NCBI GenBank assembly: GCA_963818855.1
Contig: CAWFUH010000010.1
Coordinates: 248,001 to 312,000, forward strand
From: Bog-159 sp963818855
GTDB taxonomy: Bacteria; Acidobacteriota; Terriglobia; Bryobacterales; Bryobacteraceae
DNA: 64,000 bases
Direction of reading: 5' to 3'
Both the position numbers and the translations under genes were made by a program. Below are positions 1 through 9,407 of this stretch, piece by piece. The stretch's first letter is position 1. Each line of letters starts with the position of its first letter. The notes under the pieces are model-generated. The model was not told the origin of the DNA and ran no database searches. It saw nothing but the letters and a program-made list of their open reading frames with translations.

Positions 1-1
1 A

Positions 2-688
2 ACCTATCTACGCCACCTGATGACTCTCGATCAGTCGCGCGATGCCGGCGCAGCCTGGAATTGGAATGTAACCCACGGCTATGTCGATGAGCGGCTGGCG
101 GAGGATTACACAGATTTTCTGATGCGGCGGGAAGAGTACGAAGTTGCCGCCCAAGCCTGGGCGCGGTACCTGGGTTCGCGCCGCGATGGATACCTCGAAT
201 CCAACTGGGTTTTCAACGGCGACTTCGAACGCGAAGTGTCTGGGTCGCCGCTCGACTGGCACATAGATCCGCGGGAGGATGTGGAGGTCTCACGCGATGA
301 CAACATGGCGCACACTGGCGCGCATTCCTTGCGTATTACGTTTGCAGGCCGGGAGAACTTGAACTACAGCTCCGTTTCACAGACTGCCGTCGTGAAGCCA
401 GGAAAATATCGTTTTCAAGCCTTCGTGCGAACCGATCGCATCACTACCGATGAGGGGGTCGGATTCCGGATTGGTGATGCTGCCGGATCTTCCGGACTGA
501 ACGTGATGACCGAACGCCTGACTGGCACGCATGATTGGACAAAACTCGAACAGGTCTTCGTCGTGAGCCCCCAAACCAGGCTGATCCGTATCGTAGTAGT
601 CCGCCGGCCTTCCTGGAAGTTCGACAATAAGATCAGCGGCAGTTTCTGGATCGATACCGTGAAACTAGCCCCGGAAGGCGGGCTTTAG
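2..688 (+). CDS. C-terminal part of TPR protein with carbohydrate-binding-like domain
   Basis: The frame is open from the window edge, so the true start lies upstream. The first ~60 visible residues are helical and end in 'EVAAQAWARYLGSR', as in the last tetratricopeptide unit of a large protein. From about position 200 a beta-rich module begins ('NWVFNGDFE', then paired W/F-containing strands and a closing 'FWIDTVKLAPE'), which resembles the jelly-roll modules used for carbohydrate or membrane-surface binding. The function is unknown; a surface or envelope role is an inference. The last four codons and the stop lie inside a dispersed palindromic repeat. Confidence 0.7.
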   Translation, partial: TYLRHLMTLDQSRDAGAAWNWNVTHGYVDERLAEDYTDFLMRREEYEVAAQAWARYLGSRRDGYLESNWVFNGDFEREVSGSPLDWHIDPREDVEVSRDDNMAHTGAHSLRITFAGRENLNYSSVSQTAVVKPGKYRFQAFVRTDRITTDEGVGFRIGDAAGSSGLNVMTERLTGTHDWTKLEQVFVVSPQTRLIRIVVVRRPSWKFDNKISGSFWIDTVKLAPEGGL

Positions 689-711
689 CCGGCGCGGGGC
701 TTCAGCCCCGC
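676..711. repeat. Dispersed GC-rich palindromic repeat, copy 1
   Basis: A ~36-bp element with two adjacent hairpins: GGGCTTTAGCC, then GCGGGGCT-TC-AGCCCCGC at 694-711. An almost identical copy in the opposite orientation lies at 24819-24856. Both sit between convergent gene ends, so a bidirectional terminator role is plausible. This copy also encodes the end (EGGL-stop) of the upstream protein. Confidence 0.8.
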
Positions 712-720
712 ACGCCCCAC

Positions 721-861
721 TTACTGAACAATCACGTGCGACGTGTGGGCCGCCTGGCCGTCTGCCGTAATCACAATGCTCACGCTGCCCTTACCCGATA
801 ACGAAACGGGCAGTGGACCAATATTGATCTGGTCCAGATCATACTGGCTATCCGCAGTCGA
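721..861 (-). pseudogene. C-terminal remnant of an IPT/BACON-like secreted protein
   Basis: About 46 codons on the minus strand read 'LPVSLSGKGSVSIVITADG' followed by 'AAHTSHVIVQ' and a stop. This matches the closing strands of the repetitive Ig-like (IPT/TIG-type) domains that end many acidobacterial secreted proteins. The frame continues upstream under the GH42 gene without similarity, so only the 3' end survives. The family assignment rests on pattern memory and is moderate. Confidence 0.45.
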
Positions 862-918
862 CCGAGTCCAGCACGAACACTCCGGCGAAATGGTTCCGAT
901 CTGGTACGATACGCTTCT

Positions 919-3069
919 ATGAAACCGTCGTCCGGTCGCGTCGCGTTCCGCCATGGCATGCTCCTGGCATGGCTGGCTCTTGCTGTAATTCAGGCGCCGG
1001 CCCAGTCTCCCGCGCGCTTCTCTCCCGGCGGGATGAACACCTTCTTGTACGGTGCGGCCTTCTACGAGGAATACATGCCGGAGGACCGCCTGGACAAAGA
1101 TGTCCAGTTGATGCAACAGGCCGGCCTGAACGTCGTCCGCGTGGGAGAATCTAGCTGGAGCCAATGGGAACCCCAGGACGGCCAGTTCGAATTCGCCTGG
1201 ATGGACCGCATCGTCGAGCGCCTGGCGCGTGCGCACATTCGCGTCGTCATGGGCACGCCCACCTACTCCATCCCTCCGTGGATGTTCAAAGAGCATCCCG
1301 AAATCTTGGTTACCCACCGCAACGGCGAGAAAGCCACTTACGGCATTCGCCAGAACATGGACATCACCAACCCGGATTTTCTACGCTATGCCGAGCGTGT
1401 GATCCGCAAGATTGCCGAACATTATCGCGATAACCCCGCCATCATCGGCTACCAGATCGACAACGAAACTACGTCGTACGATACGGCCGGCCCCAATGTG
1501 CAGGCCGGTTTCGTGCGCTACCTGCAGGATAAGTTTTCGACTGTAGACCGCCTGAATGAAATCTGGGGACTGGTCTACTGGGGCCAGAGCCTGCATAACT
1601 GGTCCGAAGTGCCGCCGCGCGCCGGAATTCTGAATCCCGGGTGGAAGCTCGAATGGGACCGCTATCAGGATTCGCTCGCTACGCATTACCTCGCCTGGCA
1701 GGCCGCGCTGGTGCGCGAATATCTGCGTCCCGATCAGTTCGTCATGCAGGATTTCGGCGGTGCCACGCGCGCGGATCTTAACGAGTACGAAGTCGCGCAG
1801 ACGCTGGACATCGCCGGCATGAATCCTTACCATCCAACACAGGATTTGTACAACGGCGAAGGCTCCAGCTACGGCGGAGACTTTGCCCGATCGCTGAAGG
1901 GCGCCAATTACCTGGTGACCGAGATCAACGCGCAAACCATTGGCTGGGATTCCCGCAGCCAGTTCCCGCCCTACGACGGCCAACTGCGCCAGGACGTCTA
2001 CCTGATGGCCTCGACCGGCGCCAACATGGTCGAGTACTGGCATTGGCACTCGCTGCATTATGGCCAGGAGACCTACTGGAAGGGAGTGCTGTCGCATGAT
2101 ATCGAGCCGGGCCGCATCTATGCCGAAGTGTCGCGCACCGCGCATGAATTAGAGCGCATCGGCCCGCGCATTGTGGATTTCAAACCGGCTCACCCCGTGG
2201 CGCTGCTTTACAGCAACGACTCGCGGCGTGCTACCGATTACATGCCCTTTCTCGTTTCGCAGCCGGCCGGCGATATGCCTTGGCACCATCCCGGCGGCTA
2301 CGAACTCGAAATGCGCCGCCTTTACCGGGCGCTCTACCGCTTGAACGTGGGCATGGATTTCGTCTTCCCTGAGACCGTGGACTTGAACGCGTACAAAGTT
2401 GTCGTGGTTCCACCGTTGTACGTTGCCAGCGATGCAATGCTCGCGCGCCTGGTCGATTACGTGCGTTCGGGCGGACACCTGGTGCTGACGTTGAAGAGCG
2501 GCTTCTGCGATGAGTACTCAACCGTACGCCACGCCCTGGCTCCCGGTCCGCTGCGCGAGGCCGCCGGCTTTCACTATCAGGAATTCTCCAATCTGGCGAA
2601 GCCGCTGGCGCTCAGGGGCGATCCGTTTCAGGCCGGCGCTGAAAACCAGGTGAGCGACTGGGCGGACATGCTGCTGCTCGATAAGGCCAAGGCCCTGGCC
2701 TATTACGATCACCCGTTTTTTGGAAAGTACCCAGCCGTTACGGAGAATCCTTTCGGCAAGGGCATGCTGACGTACGAGGGGTCAGTGCCCAGCGACGGAC
2801 TGCAGCAGAAAATTCTGGAGCGGGTCCTGGATCAGGCGCAGTTGACCGGACCGGATCAGAAGCTGCCGCCGGCAGTCAGGGTGAGGCATGGCACCAGCCG
2901 CGCCGGACGGCCGATGCATTATTACTTCAACTTTTCATCGGCGCCGCAGCGATTCACTTATACCTACGCCGTGGGACAAAACCTGATTTCCAATAGGACG
3001 GTGTCCAGTGGCGCTGCTCTTACTCTGGAGCCGTGGGGTGTAGCAATCGTGGAGCAGGATAAGCCTTAG
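919..3069 (+). CDS. Secreted GH42 beta-galactosidase
   Basis: A 716-residue protein starting with a signal peptide (basic start, hydrophobic core at ~14-24, AQA-type cleavage near 28). Residues ~40-420 form the TIM barrel of glycoside hydrolase family 42. The acid/base Glu183 lies in 'QIDNE' and the nucleophile is most likely Glu335 in 'LVTEINAQT'. A trimerisation-type Rossmann domain follows ('HPVALLYSND', ~430-620), then a short C-terminal beta domain. Length and domain order fit LacA/BgaB-type enzymes, which cleave terminal beta-galactosides from plant or microbial glycans. The signal peptide implies export. The gene is intact and stands alone. Confidence 0.9.
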   Translation: MKPSSGRVAFRHGMLLAWLALAVIQAPAQSPARFSPGGMNTFLYGAAFYEEYMPEDRLDKDVQLMQQAGLNVVRVGESSWSQWEPQDGQFEFAWMDRIVERLARAHIRVVMGTPTYSIPPWMFKEHPEILVTHRNGEKATYGIRQNMDITNPDFLRYAERVIRKIAEHYRDNPAIIGYQIDNETTSYDTAGPNVQAGFVRYLQDKFSTVDRLNEIWGLVYWGQSLHNWSEVPPRAGILNPGWKLEWDRYQDSLATHYLAWQAALVREYLRPDQFVMQDFGGATRADLNEYEVAQTLDIAGMNPYHPTQDLYNGEGSSYGGDFARSLKGANYLVTEINAQTIGWDSRSQFPPYDGQLRQDVYLMASTGANMVEYWHWHSLHYGQETYWKGVLSHDIEPGRIYAEVSRTAHELERIGPRIVDFKPAHPVALLYSNDSRRATDYMPFLVSQPAGDMPWHHPGGYELEMRRLYRALYRLNVGMDFVFPETVDLNAYKVVVVPPLYVASDAMLARLVDYVRSGGHLVLTLKSGFCDEYSTVRHALAPGPLREAAGFHYQEFSNLAKPLALRGDPFQAGAENQVSDWADMLLLDKAKALAYYDHPFFGKYPAVTENPFGKGMLTYEGSVPSDGLQQKILERVLDQAQLTGPDQKLPPAVRVRHGTSRAGRPMHYYFNFSSAPQRFTYTYAVGQNLISNRTVSSGAALTLEPWGVAIVEQDKP

Positions 3070-3080
3070 ATAGTATAATC

Positions 3081-3143
3081 GCTCTCTGACGGTCGCGGCT
3101 CGGTACAACGGCAGAAGTTGCTGAGCCGCGACCGTGAGCGAGC
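3081..3143. repeat. Intergenic inverted repeat
   Basis: A perfect 12-bp inverted repeat, CGGTCGCGGCTC (3090-3101) and GAGCCGCGACCG (3123-3134), extends with a few mismatches to ~21-bp arms around a 21-nt loop. It lies just after the GH42 stop and could act as a terminator. Similar sequences are, to my knowledge, frequent intergenic repeats in related genomes. Confidence 0.7.
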
Positions 3144-3262
3144 CGTTTGGTGGTAGCGGATTGAGGGCTGTCCAACTTACGGCACAGTGAAGCTTCCGGA
3201 CGCCGTCTCCCAACCGCCGGACGTGATGATTTAGTTCGACCCGCCTTGAGATTCCTTCGCGC

Positions 3263-3416
3263 AGCCAAACAGCTGATCGCCTGATGACCGGAGGCATGCT
3301 GAAGCGCAGGCATAGCAGCACCAAAGTGTAGTCCGTCTTAGTTGTGGAACTGCGCCTTCTGGCATTATGCCGAAACTCTGACGCGGTTTCCGAGACTGCT
3401 GCAGGGCCGCTGGGTG
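3263..3416 (-). repeat. Left-end sequence of an IS110-like element, copy 1
   Basis: This stretch is clearly similar to 4122-4284 (shared blocks include CAAACAGCTGATCGCCT, CTGCGCCTTCTGGCATT and GGTTTCCGAGACTGCTG). In the second copy it lies immediately upstream of the IS110-type transposase remnant, so copy 1 is probably the end of a second, mostly deleted element. Confidence 0.6.
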
Positions 3417-3549
3417 CTCTCCAGAAACCCACTGCCGCGACTACGTTGCTTTCGTGATTTGAAGGCCAAGCTCCGCAGCCGCCGGTATTGCGATCCCAGG
3501 TAGCTGTCGCTGCGCAGCAAGCTGGTGGCGGCTTGTTACGGCGCTACGC

Positions 3550-4016
3550 CTACACGATTGCGCTTTTTCTTCTTCTCCCGCCCCACCACTGGCCCCCGCT
3601 GATCTTGTTGTTGGGTACCAGATCCACGTACGACACGAATTGGGCTTCGGTTTCGAACCGGTCCATCCGGTCGCCCAATTCCGACATCACCGCCTGCGCC
3701 GCCAGATCCACCCCGCTCGCGCGGAATAATTCTCTGCGCAGATCAAAGCACTTCGGTACGTTGTCGCGTGGCCGCATCTCCCGCGGGCAGGGCGGCAGGT
3801 TTGTCGGGTCGGCTTTGGATTCGATGGTTTGGTAGTGCGCTTGCAATTGCTATTGCCGACATCGATGCCGGCGGCCATGGGGTGCACCACCTCCAGTCCC
3901 AGCTTTCAATCTTGCGGCTTCAGCGGGACACGGTTCTTTGATTTCTTTCGCCGGAACTTTTTAAACTTGGAGGGAAAACTCGGGGTGGACTTCTTCGCGG
4001 TCTTCGTTTCAGCCAT
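3550..4016 (-). pseudogene. IS110-family transposase remnant
   Basis: Read on the minus strand, the start (MAETKTAKK, Lys/Arg-rich) leads into 'HPMAAGIDVGNSN', the N-terminal RuvC-like motif of IS110 transposases. After a large internal deletion and frame changes, 'FDLRRELFRASGVDL' and 'ERMDRFETEAQF'-like sequence ending in 'VPNNKISGG' match the C-terminal IS116/IS110/IS902 domain. Only about a third of a normal ~400-residue transposase remains, so the copy is dead. The exact outer ends are not visible. Confidence 0.7.
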
Positions 4017-4121
4017 GGACTCCTGCCTGAGTGCGGAATTCGACGCACCTCGGCCCGGTCGCGAATGGTTTGAGAGTCTCTCCAACGGGGTCCTGCCGTA
4101 GATGGAACCCGACGGCACGCC

Positions 4122-4284
4122 GCCAAACAGCTGATCGCCTAAAGCGCGGAGCCATGCTGAAGCGCGGGCATGGTAAACACCCAAAATGTAGTCGACCTTA
4201 ACTGCCGGGCTGCGCCTTCTGGCATTGTGCCGCAATTCTGGCCCGGTTTCCGAGACTGCTGACGGCCAGCAGGACCGCTGGTGC
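4122..4284 (-). repeat. Left-end sequence of an IS110-like element, copy 2
   Basis: The second copy of the 3263-3416 repeat, in the same orientation. It lies just upstream of the degraded transposase on the minus strand, where the 5' non-coding end of an IS110 element would be expected. Confidence 0.6.
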
Positions 4285-4300
4285 CGAAGCACGCGCCCAC

Positions 4301-5629
4301 TCAGGCGATGCCCATCTTCTTCTGCATTTGTTCCAAGGTGACTCCCTTGGTTTCCGGAAACCAAAAGAGTACGACGAAGAACTGCAGCACCATCATGGCG
4401 GCGAAGAAGCCGAACGGCGCCGCGCGCGAATGGCTGGCCACCACCGGAAAACTGAAAGAGATGGCTGCATTCATGAGCCAGTGTGTGAAACTGCCCAAGC
4501 TCTGCCCTTGCGCGCGCACGCGATTGGGAAAGACTTCGCTCAGATACACCCAGATCACGGCGCCTTGGGAAAACGCGAAGGAGGCGATGAAACCGATCAG
4601 CAGCCAGACCAGCAGGTCCTCATGCCGGTGCATAGCAAAAACCGCCGACACGCCCGCCAACGAAAACGCCAAGCCCACCGACCCGATCAGCAGCAGGGTT
4701 TTGCGCCCAATGCGATCGATGACGGACATGGCAATCATGGTAAACAGCAGGTTGGTCGCGCCGATGGCCACTGCCTGCAGGTTGCCGGATACCTTGCTGA
4801 AGCCCGCTTGCTGGAAGATGTAATTGAGGTAGTAGAGCACCGCGTTGATGCCGGAGAGCTGGTTGAACATGCCGATGGCGACGGCCAGAAATATCGGAAA
4901 GCGATACTTCCAGGCAAACACGGACTCGTCGCCGTGGCCGTGCGCGGTATCGATGGAAGCCACGATATCCTGCAACTCGGCCTCGTAATCCGCTTGGCCG
5001 GTGAGCCGCAGCACTTCGCGTGCTTCCGGCACGCGCTGCTTCTTCACCAGCCAGCGGGGGCTGCGGGGGATGCCCAGCAACAGCAGCAGGAAGAGGAGCG
5101 CCGGGACTGCGGATACGCCCAGCATCCAGCGCCACTCCGCGCCGCCGAATCCCGCCAGACCGATGGCGTAGTTGGAGAAGTAAGCCAGCAGAATTCCGAA
5201 GACCACGTTGAACTGAAAGAGCCCCACCAGGCGCCCCCGCCACTTGGCCGGCGCGATCTCCGCGATATACATCGGACCCAAAACGGAGGAACCGCCAATG
5301 CCCAGACCGCCGATGACGCGGAAGGCGATCAGCGAATACCAGTCCCACGCCAAGGCGCAGCCCAGCGCGCAGACCAGGTACAGGATCGCCATGCCGCGGA
5401 GGCTGTCGCGGCGGCCGTACCGGTCGCCCGGCACGCCGGCGAACATGGCCCCGATAATGGTCCCGAACAAAGCGCTGGCGACGGTGATACCCAGCAGCAG
5501 CGGCGACAGATTAAAAGTCTTGGTCAGCGCATCGGTCGTGCCGGAGATGACCACCGTATCGAAGCCGAAGAGCAGGCCGCCCAGGGCGGCTACGATGGTG
5601 CTTTTGGCCAGATAGGCGTTCACGGGCAT
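4301..5629 (-). CDS. MFS sugar porter
   Basis: A 442-residue inner-membrane transporter of the sugar porter family (XylE/GalP-like) with 12 predicted transmembrane segments. Family signatures are present: 'GLLFGFDTVVISG' in TM1, 'GDRYGRRDS' after TM2, an 'RVIGGLGIGGSS' segment, 'RSPRWLVKK' before the central loop, 'DRIGRKTLL' in the second half, and the C-terminal 'PETKG'. It probably imports a hexose or pentose by proton symport; the substrate cannot be told from sequence. The family's E-S-P before RW is replaced by P-R-S-P. No partner gene is adjacent. Confidence 0.9.
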   Translation of the reverse strand: MPVNAYLAKSTIVAALGGLLFGFDTVVISGTTDALTKTFNLSPLLLGITVASALFGTIIGAMFAGVPGDRYGRRDSLRGMAILYLVCALGCALAWDWYSLIAFRVIGGLGIGGSSVLGPMYIAEIAPAKWRGRLVGLFQFNVVFGILLAYFSNYAIGLAGFGGAEWRWMLGVSAVPALLFLLLLLGIPRSPRWLVKKQRVPEAREVLRLTGQADYEAELQDIVASIDTAHGHGDESVFAWKYRFPIFLAVAIGMFNQLSGINAVLYYLNYIFQQAGFSKVSGNLQAVAIGATNLLFTMIAMSVIDRIGRKTLLLIGSVGLAFSLAGVSAVFAMHRHEDLLVWLLIGFIASFAFSQGAVIWVYLSEVFPNRVRAQGQSLGSFTHWLMNAAISFSFPVVASHSRAAPFGFFAAMMVLQFFVVLFWFPETKGVTLEQMQKKMGIA

Positions 5630-5797
5630 AAGCCAAGGGCCGACTCTAGCACATAGCGGGCGCGCGCGGTGTTTTGCCGAAGAGCCCGGCTGAAGCGGTC
5701 TCTACAGTGACAGCCGGATTGCACTCGCGGCGCTCGATCGGGCTAATAGATGAAGCTGTAGATTGGGCTGGTGTGTTCAGTTACGGCTGGCCTGACA

Positions 5798-6445
5798 GGT
5801 GATGCTTCCACCGCGCGCATTCAGCAAGCCGCGACAAAGGCGGTCGCGCTCATTCAGAAAAGCCAGGAAAGCTGGTACACCAAGCAGAGCTGCCTTTCGT
5901 GCCATCAGCAGACCACCTCAATCCTATAGTCCGGTCACGGCGACCGCTATTGCGCTGCGCGATTCTGCTTTATGGTCATCCCAGCCAGAAGGCGGAAATC
6001 GTCGCGCGCGTGGCGCGGGCCCGAAACTGGCTGGTGGCCCGCAATCCGCGCGCGACAGAAGACATGCCTATCGCCTGCTGGTCGCATACTGGGCCGGGAC
6101 AGACCGGAGTGCGCTACAAAAAATCGCCGCCCAACTCAAATCCAACCAGCAGGCCGACGGCGGCTCGAGTTCCTTGGACGGCCGGCCCAGAGACGCCTAC
6201 TCGACCGGCGAGGCGCTGTACGCGCTGACGAATCGCTGGGCATGGCACTTGCGGATTCCGCGCGGCAGCGCGGCATCGACTACCTGCTCCGGACGCAGGC
6301 CCCGGACGGATCATGGCACGTGGCGTCGCGATTGCATCCTCCCGCGCCGGTGAGCCGCCTTAGTTCGAGACGGGCCACCCCTATGGCCACGACCAATTCA
6401 TTTCCACGATGGGCGAGTGCATGGCCGTGATCACGCTAAGTGCCG
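5798..6445 (+). pseudogene. Fragment of ankyrin/CxxCH prenyltransferase-like protein (C-terminal half)
   Basis: Pieces in different frames join into one protein. 'ARIQQAATKAVALIQKSQ' and 'CLSCHQQ' are followed by a stop. After frame changes come 'AYRLLVAYWAGTDRSALQ', 'DAYSTGEALYAL', 'RGIDYLLRTQAPDGSWHV' and 'YGHDQFISTMGECMAV'. These are the alpha/alpha-toroid repeats (terpene-cyclase-like, with the DGSW signature) and the CxxCH motif of a family in which ankyrin repeats normally precede this domain. At least three frameshifts and one stop make it non-functional. Confidence 0.65.
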
Positions 6446-6604
6446 CACTTGGACCGGCGAGGCCGAGCAGCCTGGTCCTGGCCGCTTTTCCGGCAGCGCC
6501 GGCGTGATCGGCCGCCTCCGCAAAGAGGGGGACCGGGTCGATGACAAGATGAACTTGATTGGGATGTTCCCGACCACGCCTCTGTTGGAAGTGGCGTCCA
6601 CGAA

Positions 6605-6925
6605 CCTGACCGACTCAGCGCGTTGCTGGACGCTGGCGCATCGGTCGACGAAGCCGATGCCGATGGAATTACGATCCTCTCATGGGCCGCGATCTCGAAC
6701 CGGGTGAATATGGCGAGCCTGTTGATCGAGCGTGGCGCGGATTTGAATCACGCTGGTAAGAAGGGGATGGCGCCACTGCTGTACGCGGCTTCGATTGACT
6801 TCGGCGATTCGACGATGGTCGATCTACTGGTGCAGTTTGGCGCCCCATTGAGCGCGCGCAACCAACAAGGAAGGGCTGACCGCTGCGGACCTGGCCCGCA
6901 AGTACTACCACACCGTCTGCTACTG
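6605..6925 (+). pseudogene. Ankyrin-repeat fragment
   Basis: 'ALLDAGASVDEADADG', 'SLLIERGADLNHAGKKG' and 'DLLVQFGAPLSARNQ' are three canonical ankyrin repeats. The frame then shifts, and 'GLTAADLARKYYH' continues the fourth repeat in another frame before a stop. No start codon with upstream similarity is visible. Together with 5798-6445 it probably derives from one or two members of the same ankyrin/toroid family, now in scrambled order. Confidence 0.65.
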
Positions 6926-7155
6926 AGCCTGCAGGGGCCGCGCGCCGCAAGGTAATCCGGCAGACTTTTAGAGACGCGCCCCGGCCCTCGGAGATTTTCT
7001 GCCGACTCCTGGCCAGTGGATCGCATCTCTCTTCCGCCCGTTTGTGCCCACTGCGGGTTGCCAAGATTTGATCCTGGTTTAAAGTAGCCCCCTATCCGGT
7101 TTCCTCGTCATGCGACTTTAGGACAGTACGTGCCACTGCCTGGCTCGTTTAGCTG

Positions 7156-7962
7156 CTAAGATCCTCCGCCCGTGCCGGCCTCCTGGTTCGCCATGCCGCC
7201 GGTGGGCGTGAGTAGTCCGCCGTCGGCCACGATCGCCGCACCCGTGATATAAGAAGCCGAATCGCTGGCCAGGAAGGCGATCACCTGCGCGATCTCCTCA
7301 GGCCGTCCCATCCGCCCGAACACAGACACTCTGCTACATGCGTCGAGTACCCGCTCCGGATTGGCGTCGAGCGAGGCCGCCCAGCGCAATAAGGGCGTGT
7401 CGATGGCGCCCGGGCACACGCAGTTCACGCGGATGTTCTGCGGAGCGAAATCCACGGCCATCGATCGCGCCAGCCCCAGCAGCGCATGCTTGCTTGTCAC
7501 GTACGCGACCGAGTTGCGCTGCGCACTCATGGACTGCACCGACCCGACCATCACGATCGCACCGCCGCCGCGCCGGATCATGTGAGGGACCGCAAACTTG
7601 GACACCAGGAACGCGCTGCGTAGGTTGGCATTCATCACTTCATCCCAGCCCGCTTCGGTGGTGGTCACGGCCGTGCCGTAACGCTGGATGCCGGCAACGC
7701 TCGCCAACACATCGATGCCGTTCATGCGCGCGGCCGCCTCCTCCACGGCAGATTCCACCTGCGCGCTGACCGCCAGGTCCACCGGGAAGAATACAGCCGT
7801 ACATCCTGCGTTGCGCAGCGCCGCCGCGGTTTCCTGTCCACCTCGCTCGTCACGATCGAGAATCGCCACCGTGCCGTGACGCACGGCGAATTCGCGCGCA
7901 GCCGCCTGGCCGATGCCGGAGGCGCCGCCCGTGACCACGATAGCTTTGCCGGTGAAATCCAT
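7156..7962 (-). CDS. SDR-family NAD(P)-dependent oxidoreductase
   Basis: A classical short-chain dehydrogenase of 268 residues. The cofactor motif TGGASGIG is at 11-18, with the acidic 'LDRDE' (~35-39) after strand 2 favouring NAD. The N-A-N-type structural motif follows, and the active site is Ser141, Tyr154 and Lys158 ('YVTSK'). The start at 7962 was chosen because the Rossmann fold begins within 10 residues of it; an upstream Met at 7989 is also in frame. The alcohol or sugar substrate is unknown. No operon partner. Confidence 0.88.
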   Translation of the reverse strand: MDFTGKAIVVTGGASGIGQAAAREFAVRHGTVAILDRDERGGQETAAALRNAGCTAVFFPVDLAVSAQVESAVEEAAARMNGIDVLASVAGIQRYGTAVTTTEAGWDEVMNANLRSAFLVSKFAVPHMIRRGGGAIVMVGSVQSMSAQRNSVAYVTSKHALLGLARSMAVDFAPQNIRVNCVCPGAIDTPLLRWAASLDANPERVLDACSRVSVFGRMGRPEEIAQVIAFLASDSASYITGAAIVADGGLLTPTGGMANQEAGTGGGS

Positions 7963-8089
7963 GTCAGCCCGCCAGCGCCATTGGCTCATCCATGGGTATA
8001 TTCTATCGTCCACCGTAGTAGGTCCGGCGGAATTGTGCTCACCTAAGGTCGTGATCTCTTTTCGACTCGACAGCACTCCCGGCAGGCAT

Positions 8090-8607
8090 ATGAAATAGTC
8101 TCGCGTAGTCACCTTCGCGCTCTTCAGTTTCGGCGCCTCGACGACGGTCGCTTATGCCGCGCCCGGGGAGCCAAACTACGCGGTGGCCCGCAATACGACG
8201 GCGCACGTATACGTCAGGCCGGAAGACTTCGATGGTTTCGTTTCCAGTCTTCTGGCCACGTTCTGTGTTCAGCTTCAAGACACCTGTTCCCTATGCGTTC
8301 GGAACGGACCGGACCGGCTATCTGGTGACCGGCCTGGGTGCAACGATCCCATCGGCCGCGATGTCATTGGACGCGCTTCGACAGCTATCGCCGTATCCGG
8401 ATTACTTCGGCCTTCGGCAAGCTTGCGGTGCTCGTCACAGACGGCCACCTCCCGTATCCATACGGCCGGGAGACCACCGGCTATGAGGTGTCGAACTTGG
8501 CCGATACTCTCGGGAAGGCCGGCGGGCGGAAGGCCGCAATCGTGCAATTTCCGGGAGGGTACATTGCCGAAATCCACTCTCGCGATACTTCCCGCGCAGT
8601 AACCTGA
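8090..8607 (+). pseudogene. Glyoxalase/VOC-like secreted protein, degraded
   Basis: The ATG at 8090 is followed two codons later by TAG, then by a signal-peptide-like stretch and 'AHVYVRPEDFDGFVSSLLA'. After a frame change 'TPVPYAFGTDRTGYLVTGL' appears, and after another 'YRRIRITSAFGKLAVLVTDG' and 'GRKAAIVQFPGGYIAEIHS'. The order matches two vicinal-oxygen-chelate-like modules with an internal deletion. The assignment to a glyoxalase-like family is by remembered pattern and is moderate; that it is a broken gene is clear. Confidence 0.5.
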
Positions 8608-8633
8608 CATGCGCCACAAGGGCCGGCATCCAC

Positions 8634-9407
8634 TCATGGACAAGTGGGCTGCCGGATCACGTACCCCAATAGATCTTCGAGAAGCGGCGTCGCCGGGTAC
8701 GGATGTCCCTTGTATTGCCTGAAGCCCTCGGCGAAGACCACGCCGGCGCGCTGTCCCATTTGCCGTGTCCAGCGCTCCATGGTCAGCAGGTAATCGTCAA
8801 TGCCATGCTGCGCCAGCAGCCACTCACGCTGGCTGGCGTGCTCGGCGAGCATGGCTCGCTTGGTCTCGAATTGAGGCCCTATATCCACGTAAAAGTCCGC
8901 CATCACCGGTCGATTCTCGCGGTCCACGCCGCCGATCGGGTCCATGAAGTAGAGATGCGGAACGGCGCAGAGGGCCGCTGCCGGCGATGCTGCAGACGTC
9001 GCGTAATTCGGAGCGGACGCGCCGAAACAGGCATCGCGAACCAGCGCACTCGTGGCTTCGTGATCGCACATGTAATCCACCGGCGGGGCCGTTACCACCA
9101 CGTCAGGCCGCACCTCGCGAAGCAACTCGGTGACCCGCCTGCGGGACGCATCATCGTTGAAAATGGCCAGATCGCGGAACTCAGCGCAGCGATAGATGGC
9201 CCCGATATGCCGCGCGGCGGCGGCCGCTTCGTTGCGGCGGATGGCCGCGATCGCTTCCGGTGCGCAGTCGCGCGCGCCGCAGTCCCCCGGTGTCATGCTG
9301 ACAATCACGACCCGGTGTCCGGCAGCCGATAGTTGGGCCAAAGTGCCCGCCGCCAAAATTTCGACATCGTCCGGATGGGCGTGTATGGCCAGAATGGTTT
9401 TATGCAT
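8634..9407 (-). CDS. PIG-L/LmbE family deacetylase
   Basis: A 257-residue protein with the zinc-binding A-H-P-D-D motif at 10-14 directly after the first beta strand and the third metal ligand His116 in 'CDHEAT'. Members remove N-acetyl groups from GlcNAc-type sugars or mycothiol/bacillithiol precursors. It lacks a signal peptide, so it is probably cytoplasmic. The start at 9407 (MHKTILAIHAHPDD) fits the family; the longer frame from 9443 adds an unmatched leader. The substrate is unknown. Confidence 0.87.
   Translation of the reverse strand: MHKTILAIHAHPDDVEILAAGTLAQLSAAGHRVVIVSMTPGDCGARDCAPEAIAAIRRNEAAAAARHIGAIYRCAEFRDLAIFNDDASRRRVTELLREVRPDVVVTAPPVDYMCDHEATSALVRDACFGASAPNYATSAASPAAALCAVPHLYFMDPIGGVDRENRPVMADFYVDIGPQFETKRAMLAEHASQREWLLAQHGIDDYLLTMERWTRQMGQRAGVVFAEGFRQYKGHPYPATPLLEDLLGYVIRQPTCP

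Noticed and set aside
4328..5656. 442-codon open frame antisense to the sugar porter
   Set aside because: It mirrors the MFS gene codon for codon, is rich in Gln/His/Arg and has no domain; a GC-driven shadow.
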